Below are positions 33,869 through 42,235 of a DNA stretch of 64,000 nt, piece after piece. The translations under genes and the position numbers were made by a program. The stretch is from ZC4RG35 sp040878345 (GTDB taxonomy: Bacteria; Actinomycetota; Acidimicrobiia; Spongiisociales; ZC4RG35), in contig JBBDML010000009.1 in NCBI GenBank assembly GCA_040878345.1, positions 62,001 to 126,000 on the forward strand, given 5' to 3'. Position 1 is the stretch's first letter. Each line of letters opens with the position of its first letter. Under the pieces are notes generated by a model. The model saw only the letters and a list, made by a program, of their open reading frames with translations. It was not told the origin of the DNA and did not search any database.

Positions 33869-34718
33869 CGAAGACGGTCACGAAGTCGCGGTGGTCGATA
33901 CGACGCCCCCGGCAGGCGTTGAGGAGCTCGTTGGCCACGGCGGCGAGCGGCGCCGGCGAGCCTTGGCGTCGGGCCACCTCGAGGGCGAGGATCATGTCCT
34001 TCTGTTGCAGGGTGACGTCGGCCAGCGGCTTGTCCGGCATGCCGCCCTCGAGGATGAAGGGCCCGCGATACCCCATCACCGGCGAGGCGACCACACTCTT
34101 CAACATGGCGTCGACGGCGACCTCACGGTCGACACCGCCCTTCTCGGCCAGGGCCACCGACTCGCAGAAGGCCACCATCTCCACGATGAGGGTGAGGTTG
34201 ACCGCGATCTTCATCTGCACCGCGGTCCCCGGGCCACCGATGTAGCTCACCTTGGAGCCGATGTCGTGGAGCACCGGCGCCACCCGCTCGAAGGCGGTCA
34301 GGTCACCGCCCACCATCGTGGAGGCGCTGCCCTGGGCGAGGGTTATCGGGCTTCCCGAGATCGGTGCGTCCAGCATGGTCAGGCCGGCGGCCTCGAACTC
34401 GGCGCTGATCGCCCGACTCACCTCGGGGTCGATCGTGCTCATGTCGGGGTAGACCGAGCCGGGGCCGAGACCGGCGATCACTCCATCGGGACCCAGCGCC
34501 ACCGACCTCACCGCGGCGCCGTCGGTCACGATCGAGAACACCACCTCAGATGCGGAAGCCACCGCCCGCGGCGTGTCCGCCCATCTCATGCCCTCCTCCA
34601 CCAGGGGCCATGCCTTCGACTCGGTCCGGTTCCACCCGGTGACATCGTGTCCGGCGGCCAGCAGCCGGGGGACGATGCCCTGACCCATGTCACCCAGACC
34701 TATGAAGCCGATCCTCAC
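33768..34718 (-). CDS. NAD(P)-dependent 3-hydroxyisobutyrate/tartronate-semialdehyde reductase-like dehydrogenase
   Basis: This 316-residue beta-hydroxyacid dehydrogenase has GFIGLGDMGQGIVPRLLAAG at the N-terminus, substrate-binding MLDAPISGSPITLAQGSAS and catalytic Lys region GPGTAVQMKIAVNLTL. It reduces or oxidises beta-hydroxy acids. The normal family end is reached near DFVTVFDVYHLLK; the last 25 or so residues are Pro/Gly/Arg-rich and overlap the cupin gene, so a lost stop is possible. It diverges from the amidohydrolase gene at 34794. Confidence 0.87.
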   Translation of the reverse strand: MRIGFIGLGDMGQGIVPRLLAAGHDVTGWNRTESKAWPLVEEGMRWADTPRAVASASEVVFSIVTDGAAVRSVALGPDGVIAGLGPGSVYPDMSTIDPEVSRAISAEFEAAGLTMLDAPISGSPITLAQGSASTMVGGDLTAFERVAPVLHDIGSKVSYIGGPGTAVQMKIAVNLTLIVEMVAFCESVALAEKGGVDREVAVDAMLKSVVASPVMGYRGPFILEGGMPDKPLADVTLQQKDMILALEVARRQGSPAPLAAVANELLNACRGRRIDHRDFVTVFDVYHLLKVPGGQAQCRLGGLPPRLDGAPARGAT

Positions 34719-34793
34719 TGCAATCCTCCGGCGGGGTGGGGACGATACAGCCCGTTATCGTGCCCTCCACTTCCCAAGCCCACCTGGGAGCGC

Positions 34794-35822
34794 ATGACCA
34801 CCATCGACATCCACACCCATCTCGCCACCCCGGCGAGCAGGGAGTCGATCGAGCCATACCGCCGCCCCGAGCACGAGCCCTACGACCACTACATGGGAGC
34901 GGACTCGGTGGCGCACAACGCCGTGATGCTGCCCGCCATCAGGCCTCTCCTCACCGAGCCGGAGTCACGCATCGAGCACATGGACCGGATGGGCATCGAT
35001 ATCCAGGGGCTCTCCACGTTCGTCTCCGAGCATTTCTACTGGGCCCCTCCCCGGGTCGGGGCCGAATCGGCCCGGATCCAGAACCACAACCTGGCGGAGG
35101 CGGTGGCCTCACACCCCCACCGTTTCGTCGCCTTGGGGGCGACCGTGCCCCTCCAGGACGTCGACCTGGCGATCGCCGAGATGGATCGGGCGGTCGACGA
35201 GTTGGGGTTCAAGGGTCTCCAGATCGGGGGGACGGTCGACAGACTCGATCTCGACCAGCCCCGATTCCGACCCTTCTGGGCTGCGGTCGAGGCCAAGGCA
35301 GTCCCGGTCATCGTCCACCCCAACGGCTACCCGGAGGGTCAGCGGTTCGGGGACTACTTCATGGTCAACTGCATCGGAAACCCCTTGGAGACCATGGTGG
35401 CTGCCACCCGGATGATCTTCAGCGGGCTGTTCGAGGAGCACCCCGGGCTCGAGATGATCCTGCTCCACGGGGGCGGCTATCTGCCCTTCTACGCCTCACG
35501 CTCCGACCACACCTGGAAGGTGCGACCGGAGACCCGGGCCCACATCCCCGATCAGCCACCCAGCCACTACATGAAGATGCTCTACTACGACACCGTCGTC
35601 TACCAGCCGCTGTATCTGCGTCATCTGTTGGAGGTGGTCGGCGTCGATCATGTCCTGTTGGGCACGGACTTCCCGTTCGACATGAGCGAGACCGACCCGC
35701 TGGGGCTGATCGCAGCCACCGAGGGTCTCAACGACGCCGACCGGGCAGCCATCTCGGGTGGGAACGCCGCCCGGCTCTACGGGATCGATCCCGGTGGCAA
35801 TACCGCCACCACCCCCGTGTAG
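34794..35822 (+). CDS. Amidohydrolase family protein (ACMSD-like)
   Basis: ATG at 34794 (GGGAG upstream) gives 342 residues beginning TTIDIHTHLATP, with His in PVIVHPNGYPEG, the barrel motif MILLHGGGYLPFYASR and Asp in LLGTDFPFDMSE. This is a decarboxylase or hydrolase of the ACMSD/isoorotate-decarboxylase group. Together with the divergent hydratase and hydroxyacid dehydrogenase it suggests lower-pathway steps after ring cleavage. Its last 46 bases overlap the 3' end of the convergent PEP-synthase-like gene. A paralogue lies at 20837. Confidence 0.87.
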   Translation: MTTIDIHTHLATPASRESIEPYRRPEHEPYDHYMGADSVAHNAVMLPAIRPLLTEPESRIEHMDRMGIDIQGLSTFVSEHFYWAPPRVGAESARIQNHNLAEAVASHPHRFVALGATVPLQDVDLAIAEMDRAVDELGFKGLQIGGTVDRLDLDQPRFRPFWAAVEAKAVPVIVHPNGYPEGQRFGDYFMVNCIGNPLETMVAATRMIFSGLFEEHPGLEMILLHGGGYLPFYASRSDHTWKVRPETRAHIPDQPPSHYMKMLYYDTVVYQPLYLRHLLEVVGVDHVLLGTDFPFDMSETDPLGLIAATEGLNDADRAAISGGNAARLYGIDPGGNTATTPV

Positions 35823-36985
35823 CCGTCGACGGCCACGATCTGACCGGTCACTTCACCGAGATCGACCCCACACACCGCAGGGACCCCCAGCGATCGCGCC
35901 GTCTCGAAGACATGGGCCGCCGGGCCCCCCAGCTCGGTCACCAGACCGACGGCATCCCAGATCAGCTGTGACAGGTACGGCAGGGCCTGTGGAGCGGTGA
36001 CCACCGCCCGTGACGGCGGGCTGACTGCGCCGGCGACATGACGTAGCCCGACGCCGATCCCGCCGGCCGCCGGCACTCCCTGGAATCTGACCCCATGCTC
36101 GAGGACCACCGCCGCCGCCAGATGCGGCTCGATCTCATGGGGACCTTGGGTCGTCATCGCCACTTGCACCACTGGGATCAGGTCGGGCGATGTGGTCGTG
36201 ACCGGTACCGGGGTCGGCTCCGGGGGGACGGTCCCCAGCTGCAGGATCCACAACCCCTCGCTCACCCCCCACTCACAACGGTTGTAACCGAACCGGCTCC
36301 AGGCCGTGGCCAGAGCAGTGCCGATGTCATCGAGAGTCTCCAAACCGACAAGGGCGATGGCGTCAACACCCACCCACCTCCCGCCGGGGTCTCGGGTCGC
36401 GGCCACACCGCGCACCCACCCCTGGAGCAACGGTGCCGGCGTCCCGGTCACCGCCTGGACCCGGATCGTCCCCTCGGCTGTGATCTCGGCGACGCCACCC
36501 ACAACCGGCGCTATCGATGGTTGTATCAGTACCGCCAGAGGGACCGCCCCCGGCTCGATCCCGGATCGGTGCTGTCGATCAAGGGCATCGACGGTGAAGA
36601 CCGAGGCCCAGCAACCCAGGACCGCGTGGGGCAGTTCCTCGGGAGAAACGTCGGTGTATGAGGCGAAGGCCCCGGCCCACACCCCGTCGGATTCGAGGGG
36701 GCTGGAGGAGCGCACGGCCAGGGTGGCGGAAAGGGCCCTACCGGCCGCCTCGATCTGAGCCGCACCAGGGAGTGGTGTCGTGGTCACTGCCTGACGGGCA
36801 CCACCCGACCCACGTCGGGAGAGCACCGATGCTCCGATCTCCATATGGCTCAGCGACACCATGGTCTCGACGACGATCCCGGGAAGGACTGGAAGACCGT
36901 CCCGAAGCCCCCGGGCCAACGCCGCCGCCTTGGCGCCCACCCGCTTCGGATCGAGGGCGGAAGGCTCGTCGAGACCGGTGATCAC
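35777..36985 (-). CDS. Compact PEP-synthase/rifampin-phosphotransferase-like protein lacking the PEP-binding barrel
   Basis: This 402-residue protein begins with the ATP-grasp-like N-terminal pattern of PEP synthase (KRVGAKAAALARGLRDGLPV), then AVRSSSPLESDGVWAGAFAS. It ends with the swivelling His domain: ELGGPAAHVFETARSLGVPA with the phospho-acceptor His, then GQIVAVDGYTGVVAVLP. The PEP/pyruvate-binding barrel of PEP synthase is absent and the ATP domain is short. It may phosphorylate a small molecule or partner through the His. GTG at 36985 overlaps the stop of the M24-fold gene (GTGA), implying tight coupling. Confidence 0.75.
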   Translation of the reverse strand: MITGLDEPSALDPKRVGAKAAALARGLRDGLPVLPGIVVETMVSLSHMEIGASVLSRRGSGGARQAVTTTPLPGAAQIEAAGRALSATLAVRSSSPLESDGVWAGAFASYTDVSPEELPHAVLGCWASVFTVDALDRQHRSGIEPGAVPLAVLIQPSIAPVVGGVAEITAEGTIRVQAVTGTPAPLLQGWVRGVAATRDPGGRWVGVDAIALVGLETLDDIGTALATAWSRFGYNRCEWGVSEGLWILQLGTVPPEPTPVPVTTTSPDLIPVVQVAMTTQGPHEIEPHLAAAVVLEHGVRFQGVPAAGGIGVGLRHVAGAVSPPSRAVVTAPQALPYLSQLIWDAVGLVTELGGPAAHVFETARSLGVPAVCGVDLGEVTGQIVAVDGYTGVVAVLPPGSIP

Positions 36986-38220
36986 TTCACCGTGATGATC
37001 TCGTGGCTGGCGTAGGTCGACACCAGCTCGATCCCGGTGTCGGTGACATAGAGCATCTCCTCGAGCCGGACCCCATGATCGTGGAGCTTGCCGTGTTGGG
37101 TCTCCAGAGCGAATGTCATGCCGGGCTCGATCTCCACCGGGTAGTCGAGTGACCAGATGCGGGAGATGACCGGCGGGTCGTATTGAGCGAGACCGAGGCC
37201 ATGACCCCAGAAGTTGGCCGCCGCCTGGTCCTCTTCCTCGTAGCCCCACACCTCCTTGGCCGACGGCCACTTGGAGGCGACGTCTGCGGTGGTGACCCCG
37301 GGCTTGGTGGCCTCGATCGAGTCCCACAGCCACTTGTGGGCCAGCTCGTAGGTTTTCTTGTGTTCTTCGGTGGGCTCGCCGCCGACGCAGTAGGTCCGGT
37401 AGACACAGGACTTGAAGCCGTTCCAGGTCAGGGCGGCGAGGTCGACGATGACCAGCTCCCCGGGCCGGATCATCCGGTCGGAGAAGTTCCGCCAATTGGG
37501 CCAGGCGTTGGGGCCAGAGGAGACGATGACGTCCTCCACGTCCTCCACCCCCGGCAGTGAGTACAGCTTCTCGAACCCGAAAGCGGCCACCTCGTTCTCA
37601 CTCAGCCCGGGTTTGATGAAGTTGGTGATCTCGTAGTGGACGTAGTCGCAGATGGCGCCGACGATGGAGAATGCCTTGATCTCGTCGGGGCTCTTGATGG
37701 CTCGGGCCTCCATCATCGGTGACATCCCGTCGGTCCAGGTGATGCCCCTGTTCTCGAACTCCCTGATCAGGTTGATGTCGATGAAGTCCACGCCCAGTGG
37801 CTCGTCTCTGACACCGGCCTGCTCGAGATCGTTCATCAGGGCGTTGGCGAACTTGTTCACCTGCTGGTTGGCGGCAGGCCCCACCGCTCCCTTGATCCAG
37901 GAGTAGGAGTAGCGGATGTTCTCCTTGGGGATCCACGGGTTGTGCACCTCGAGATGGTGCCCGATGTCACCCTGCTCGTAGACGATCGGCTTCTTGCCCC
38001 GGGGCAACACCACATAGCGAAGCCCGGGCTTGAGGCGGTTCCACCCCGGGGTCAGGGTGGAGGAGACGTAGCGCATGTTCTCGTCGTAGAACAGCAGCAG
38101 GGCGCCGAGCCCGTGCCGCTCCATGGCGTCGTGGGCACGCTTCAGCCGCCAGTCCCTGACCGCGGCCCAGTTGATCCCCTCTTTCCAGTCGGTGCTCAGC
38201 GCGAAGAACGCCTCTCTCAT
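36982..38220 (-). CDS. M24-fold (creatinase/Xaa-Pro peptidase-like) protein
   Basis: This 412-residue two-domain protein has a pita-bread domain from about residue 175. Canonical ligands are only partly kept: VIVDLAALTWNGFKSCVYRT has the first Asp but Cys in the second position, followed by NFWGHGLGLAQYD, FALETQHG and RLEEMLYV. Peptidase activity is therefore doubtful; a related C-N hydrolase is possible. It is cotranscribed with the PEP-synthase-like gene, an association I do not recognise from a known pathway. Confidence 0.8.
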   Translation of the reverse strand: MREAFFALSTDWKEGINWAAVRDWRLKRAHDAMERHGLGALLLFYDENMRYVSSTLTPGWNRLKPGLRYVVLPRGKKPIVYEQGDIGHHLEVHNPWIPKENIRYSYSWIKGAVGPAANQQVNKFANALMNDLEQAGVRDEPLGVDFIDINLIREFENRGITWTDGMSPMMEARAIKSPDEIKAFSIVGAICDYVHYEITNFIKPGLSENEVAAFGFEKLYSLPGVEDVEDVIVSSGPNAWPNWRNFSDRMIRPGELVIVDLAALTWNGFKSCVYRTYCVGGEPTEEHKKTYELAHKWLWDSIEATKPGVTTADVASKWPSAKEVWGYEEEDQAAANFWGHGLGLAQYDPPVISRIWSLDYPVEIEPGMTFALETQHGKLHDHGVRLEEMLYVTDTGIELVSTYASHEIITVK

Positions 38221-38268
38221 TCGTGATCCTCGAATCGGCTGATGGGCACCCTACCGAGCGGTGGTGGG

Positions 38269-39225
38269 TCAATCGATCTCGATCACCAGCTTGCCGAGGG
38301 CGCGGCCCTCCCCGAGGTGGCGGAGCGCTTCAGGCAGGTCTTCCAGTGGGTAGGTCCGTTCCACGGTGGTCCGCAAGACCCCGGCGCCAACCATCTCGGC
38401 CGACCGGCGCAGGTCGTCGTTGTTGGGCCGCACCATGAGCAGTCCCATGCGCCGACCCCCGGTCGACAGGAGCCGACCCAGGGTGAGGGCCGACAGCACG
38501 GCTCGCATCGAGCCCCCCACCACCAGATGGCGCCCGCCGGGAGCGATCGCCCGCCGGATGGCGAACATCGACCGCTCACACACCAGGTCGAGGATGAGGT
38601 CGTAGTGCCCGCTCTTGGTGTAATCGTCTTTGGTGTAATCGATCACATGATCGGCGCCGATGGATCGCATGAAGTCCTGCTTGTAGCCGTTGTCGACCGC
38701 GGTCACCTCGGCACCGGCGGTCTTGGCCAATTGGACGGCGAAGGCTCCCGCTCCTCCCCCACCCCCGTTAACGAGAACCCGATCGCCCGGCTCGATCCGC
38801 CGGGTTCCTTGGATGGCGATCGCCCCCGCCTGGGGGAGGGTCGAGGCCTCGGCGAAGGTGAGCGCCGCCGGCTTGTGGACGATGGGTGCCGTCTCCGGTG
38901 CCTTGACGTACTCGGCGAAGGTGCCCCCATTGAGGTACATCGTGTCGCCGAACACCTCGTCACCGGGTCGGAACCCCTCGACCGCCCCTCCCACCGCCTC
39001 CACTATGCCGGCGACGTCGGTTCCGAGGATCTTCCTCCCGGGCCGAAACAGCCCTCCCATCCGTGCATAGAAGGGCTTTCCGATCAACCCCTCCCAGTCG
39101 GAACGGTTCAGTGACGCCGCCCGCACCCTGATGAGCAGGTCTCGCTCCCCCGGAACCGGGCTATCGACGTCCGCCATCTCGAGGACGTCGGGTGGCCCGT
39201 ACCGCTCGTACACCATCGCCTTCAA
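38269..39225 (-). CDS. Quinone-oxidoreductase-like medium-chain dehydrogenase (zinc-free)
   Basis: This 318-residue MDR protein has no zinc-ligand Cys; it begins AMVYERYGPPDVLEMADVDS, has LGTDVAGIVEAVG, the NADPH-binding VLVNGGGGGAGAFAVQLAKT and the closing LPEALRHLGEGRALGKLVIE. It resembles zeta-crystallin/quinone reductases that reduce alpha,beta-unsaturated carbonyls. It is upstream of the M24-fold gene on the same strand, with a 48-bp gap, and diverges from the lipoprotein amidohydrolase. Confidence 0.88.
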   Translation of the reverse strand: MKAMVYERYGPPDVLEMADVDSPVPGERDLLIRVRAASLNRSDWEGLIGKPFYARMGGLFRPGRKILGTDVAGIVEAVGGAVEGFRPGDEVFGDTMYLNGGTFAEYVKAPETAPIVHKPAALTFAEASTLPQAGAIAIQGTRRIEPGDRVLVNGGGGGAGAFAVQLAKTAGAEVTAVDNGYKQDFMRSIGADHVIDYTKDDYTKSGHYDLILDLVCERSMFAIRRAIAPGGRHLVVGGSMRAVLSALTLGRLLSTGGRRMGLLMVRPNNDDLRRSAEMVGAGVLRTTVERTYPLEDLPEALRHLGEGRALGKLVIEID

Positions 39226-39301
39226 GCTGGCGCTGAGGGTAGGTTGGTCAGAGTCGCTTGGGGAGGCACTGGAGCGGGGACGCCTTGTATCGTCCAGCTA
39301 G

Positions 39302-41089
39302 ATGGGTGGTCGTTTGGCCCTCGCCGCCTCCCTCGTACTCGCCGGTTGCACTGCGACTCCTGAGCCGACGACCACGACCGGGGGCCCGGCGCCCACTTCG
39401 GCACCAACCACTACCACGAGCCCTCCCGTCACGACACTGACCGACCCAGCCGAAGTCGTGTTCACCAACGCTCAGATCATCACCATGGATCCTGAGAATT
39501 CGACCGCCGAGGCGCTGGCGGTGGACGGGGATCGGATCCGGGCAGTGGGTGACAGATCCACAATCGACCAGTTCGTCGGGGACGAGACCCGGGTCTTCGA
39601 CCTCCAGGGTCTGACAGTGCTGCCCGGACTGGTCGACGCCCACAGCCACTTCTTCGAATCGGGGGACCCCTCGATCCAGGACCAGGAGATCCTGAGCAAC
39701 GGGATCACCACCACCGCCGAGCTGCACGTCACACCGGAGTTGTTGGAAACGATTCGGGGCTACGCCGGGAGTGGCGAGCTCCGGGTCCGGACCAGTGTCT
39801 ACCTCGTACACACGGATAGCTGCGGCAACCGACAGGGAGACTGGTGGAAGGAGCATCCCCCTACCCGGGAGCCCGGGGAGATGTTGCGCATCGGTGGGAT
39901 CAAGGTGTTCGCCGACGGCGGGAGCTGCAACGTCCCCGCGGTCAGCTTCACGTACCCCAACGGGTCCAGCGGGGACCTCTACTTCACCGTCGATGAGATG
40001 GAGGCCATCCTCCGAGAGATCGAGGCCGAAGGGCACCAGGCGGCAGTCCATGCCCTTGGGGATCGGGCGCTGGCCACGGTGCTCGATGCGATGGAGCGGG
40101 TCATGGCAGGCGGTCCGAACCCGCTGCGGCACCGTATCGACCACAACGCGGTCGTCCCTCCGGAGCTGTATGGCCGACACCAGGAGGCAGGGGTCGTGGC
40201 GCTCCTCTCCGGGGCGTTCCGCACCTGTTTTCTCACTCAGGCCGACAGCAGCTACCTCTACAGGACTCCGGAGGAGTATGTCGGATGGGAGTGGCCCTGG
40301 CGACAACTACTGGACAGCAACCCCGAGACGGTCTTCGCCTGGCATGCCGACTACCCGGCTCTTCCCGCCACCCTGGGTGAGAATCTGGCCGGCTTCGTCA
40401 CCAGGGTGGAGGGGGATTGTCAGCCGCTGTCCGAGATGGCCGCAGGAACCGTGACAGTCGAGGAAGCCATCGAGATGATGACACTGGGGTCCGCCTATGC
40501 CCTCGACCGAGACGAAGAGGTGGGGTCGCTGGAGCCAGGCAAGTACGCCGATCTCGTAGTGCTCAACCAGAACCCCATGAACCTCGACCCGCAGGAGCTG
40601 GGGGGCACCGAGGCGCTGATGACCGTCGTGGGGGGCAATGTCGAGTTCTGCCGCCAAGGCCAAGAGCTTCTCTGTGAAGTTGACCCCGGCTACGAGCAGG
40701 GCCTGGAGGGTCTCACGGTCACCGCCTCGTCGTCACGGGACGAACATGTCCCTGAACGGGCTCTCGACGGCAGCATCCAGGGAGAATCCTTCTGGTCATC
40801 TGGCACCGACCCCCCTGGCTGGATCCAGGTCGACTTCGACGAGCCCGCCACCCTTCTGGGTCTCCGCTTCACCGTCTTCCAGAACCCGGAGAGCGACACC
40901 CTCCATGTCCTCAAGCTCCGGATCGAAGGCGAGTGGGTCGAGGTGGAGCGCTTCGAGACTTTCACTGCCACCGGTGACGTTCTGGGGTGGCTGCCGGATG
41001 GTCCCGTCGCCGACGTGGAGGGGTTCCGGATGACCACCTTGCAGAGCCTGTCCTGGCCCGAGTGGTACGAGATCGAGATCCTTCGCTGA
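39302..41089 (+). CDS. Secreted amidohydrolase lipoprotein (YtcJ-like) with C-terminal discoidin-like domain
   Basis: This 595-residue protein has signal LALAASLVLAGC with the lipobox Cys near residue 16, then a Thr/Pro-rich linker. The metal-dependent hydrolase of the YtcJ/amidohydrolase-3 group has VLPGLVDAHSHFFESGDPSI, GGIKVFADGGSCN, HALGDRALATVLDAMERV and GSLEPGKYADLVVLNQNP. The last 130 residues form a galactose-binding F5/8-type (discoidin) beta-sandwich (ASSSRDEHVPERALDGSIQG, FWSSGTDPPGWIQVDFDEPA), likely tethering it to a glycan or surface. It probably hydrolyses an amide-containing compound outside the membrane. Confidence 0.85.
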   Translation: MGGRLALAASLVLAGCTATPEPTTTTGGPAPTSAPTTTTSPPVTTLTDPAEVVFTNAQIITMDPENSTAEALAVDGDRIRAVGDRSTIDQFVGDETRVFDLQGLTVLPGLVDAHSHFFESGDPSIQDQEILSNGITTTAELHVTPELLETIRGYAGSGELRVRTSVYLVHTDSCGNRQGDWWKEHPPTREPGEMLRIGGIKVFADGGSCNVPAVSFTYPNGSSGDLYFTVDEMEAILREIEAEGHQAAVHALGDRALATVLDAMERVMAGGPNPLRHRIDHNAVVPPELYGRHQEAGVVALLSGAFRTCFLTQADSSYLYRTPEEYVGWEWPWRQLLDSNPETVFAWHADYPALPATLGENLAGFVTRVEGDCQPLSEMAAGTVTVEEAIEMMTLGSAYALDRDEEVGSLEPGKYADLVVLNQNPMNLDPQELGGTEALMTVVGGNVEFCRQGQELLCEVDPGYEQGLEGLTVTASSSRDEHVPERALDGSIQGESFWSSGTDPPGWIQVDFDEPATLLGLRFTVFQNPESDTLHVLKLRIEGEWVEVERFETFTATGDVLGWLPDGPVADVEGFRMTTLQSLSWPEWYEIEILR

Positions 41090-41376
41090 CACCCCGAACT
41101 GCTCAGGTTGCCCCCGACCACCGTCCCCGGCTGAAGGCGTGACCTGGCCGACTGGTCGCAGTCTCGTCTCGGATGGACGCTCGTCAGACTGACGCCGATG
41201 TCCCGGCGCCGCCTGCGACGCAAGGTCCATTGATCCCTGCCCGCGCCGAGAAGGGCTTGGACACGCCCAGTGAGCACAACAGCGATGTGGGACCTTCCGG
41301 TTCCCCTGACCTCGGCCCCGTGGCCTGAGGCCGTGCCTGTGGCTCAACCGAACATTCGGTTCACGACCACGAGAGA

Positions 41377-41517
41377 TTGAGCGTGCGCCAATTTGCGGTC
41401 GGCAAGGAGTTCGAGTTCGAGCCACGGGGCCAGGTCCACCTCAAGGGATTCGAAGAGGCACAACTGGTCTGGAAGGCCACCAGGTCCCACGAGAGAACGC
41501 ATTCGACAACTACCTAG
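41377..41517 (+). pseudogene. Orphan C-terminal fragment of a class III adenylate/guanylate cyclase domain
   Basis: The frame from TTG at 41377 encodes VGKEFEFEPRGQVHLKGFEE followed by AQLVWKAT. That matches the closing strands of class III nucleotide cyclase domains (F-x-F-x-x-R-G-x-x-x-L-K-G-F). The preceding catalytic core is absent from all frames between 41090 and 41376, where I find no other gene. It is probably a relic. A perfect palindrome (AACCGAA, CA, TTCGGTT) at 41346-41361 sits just before it and may be chance. Confidence 0.5.
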
Positions 41518-41560
41518 AGTCCGGCGAGGCGACCACTCCGAGTCCCTCAGCGAAACGGAG

Positions 41561-41839
41561 TCACGGCACTTCCTCGAGCAGCCACGTGGCGTAGGCGCGC
41601 GGCCAAGACTTGTCGGGCTGCTCGGCGGTGTACCGGCGGTCGGCCTCGATCAGCCAATCCGTGAGCTCGTCTACCGTCATCTCGGAGTCCAGAAGCCGGT
41701 TCAGCTCGTGGATGGCATTGTTCGCGTACCACTCCGCCCATCTCGGGTTGGGCCCGCCGGTTGCGGCATGGTGGGCGCGAGCGGTTTCGACCAGGACGCC
41801 CATCAACTCGGTCGTCTTGTCGGCTTGGGTCACCGGCAT
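41561..41839 (-). CDS. Small hypothetical protein (92 aa)
   Basis: The predicted helical protein contains ELMGVLVETARAHHAATGG, AEWYANNAIHELNRLLDSEM and a Trp-rich end DKSWPRAYATWLLEEVP. Its composition and third-position GC look like real coding sequence, unlike the overlapping longer frame 41547-41987. I do not recognise a family. ATG at 41839 has no obvious ribosome site. It lies in a stretch of relic genes. Confidence 0.55.
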   Translation of the reverse strand: MPVTQADKTTELMGVLVETARAHHAATGGPNPRWAEWYANNAIHELNRLLDSEMTVDELTDWLIEADRRYTAEQPDKSWPRAYATWLLEEVP

Positions 41840-41931
41840 TCAAGAGTATCAGTGAGGCATCTCGGGGCTGGTGATGCAGGTGGGCCGACTCGGATCTCGG
41901 CCAATCGATCGGACCGGGTCGGCCGCCTTGC

Positions 41932-42235
41932 TCAGATGTGTGCCGGGGAGGTGAGCTCCGCGAGCAGCAACTCGAGCTTGGCGACATCGACCACCGCTAA
42001 CGCGTCTACCGATGGCGCTCCTCACCGATCACGGACTACTAGAGCGACGAGGATGACCTCGACCTCATTGTGATAGTCCCAGTAGAGAGCACCCTCGACG
42101 TCAGGACCAATCACTGTGATGATCCATGACCCGCCTCTGTCGCCCTCGATCCTCCCCTGACGTGCCCAATCGGAGGCATGGTCGATGAGCAAACGCTTGA
42201 TGACTCCATCAGAAGCCCACCTCAGAGCTGACTGA
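41932..42235 (-). pseudogene. Degenerate ORF with an in-frame stop
   Basis: In one reverse frame the sequence reads WASDGVIKRLLIDHASDWAR, later WIITVIGPDVEGALYWDYHN and EVEVILVALVVRDR, then TGA at 42022-42024. It continues in the same frame as APSVDALAVVDVAKLELLLA to TGA at 41932. Both parts look protein-like but no start codon with a ribosome site is present and the front end overlaps the aminotransferase gene's stop. It could be a decayed small gene; the family is unknown. Confidence 0.25.

Noticed and set aside
33834..34793. Upstream extension of the amidohydrolase at 34794
   Set aside because: The extra 320 codons are antisense to the hydroxyacid dehydrogenase, while ATG 34794 has a ribosome site and starts the family motif.
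36986..37495. N-terminal extension of the PEP-synthase-like gene
   Set aside because: The extension is an out-of-frame reading of the M24 gene and is Arg/Pro-rich; the GTGA overlap gives a natural start.
41346..41361. Perfect palindrome with AACCGAA arms
   Set aside because: It is single-copy, unlike either regulon motif, and lies in a relic region, so I do not call it an operator.
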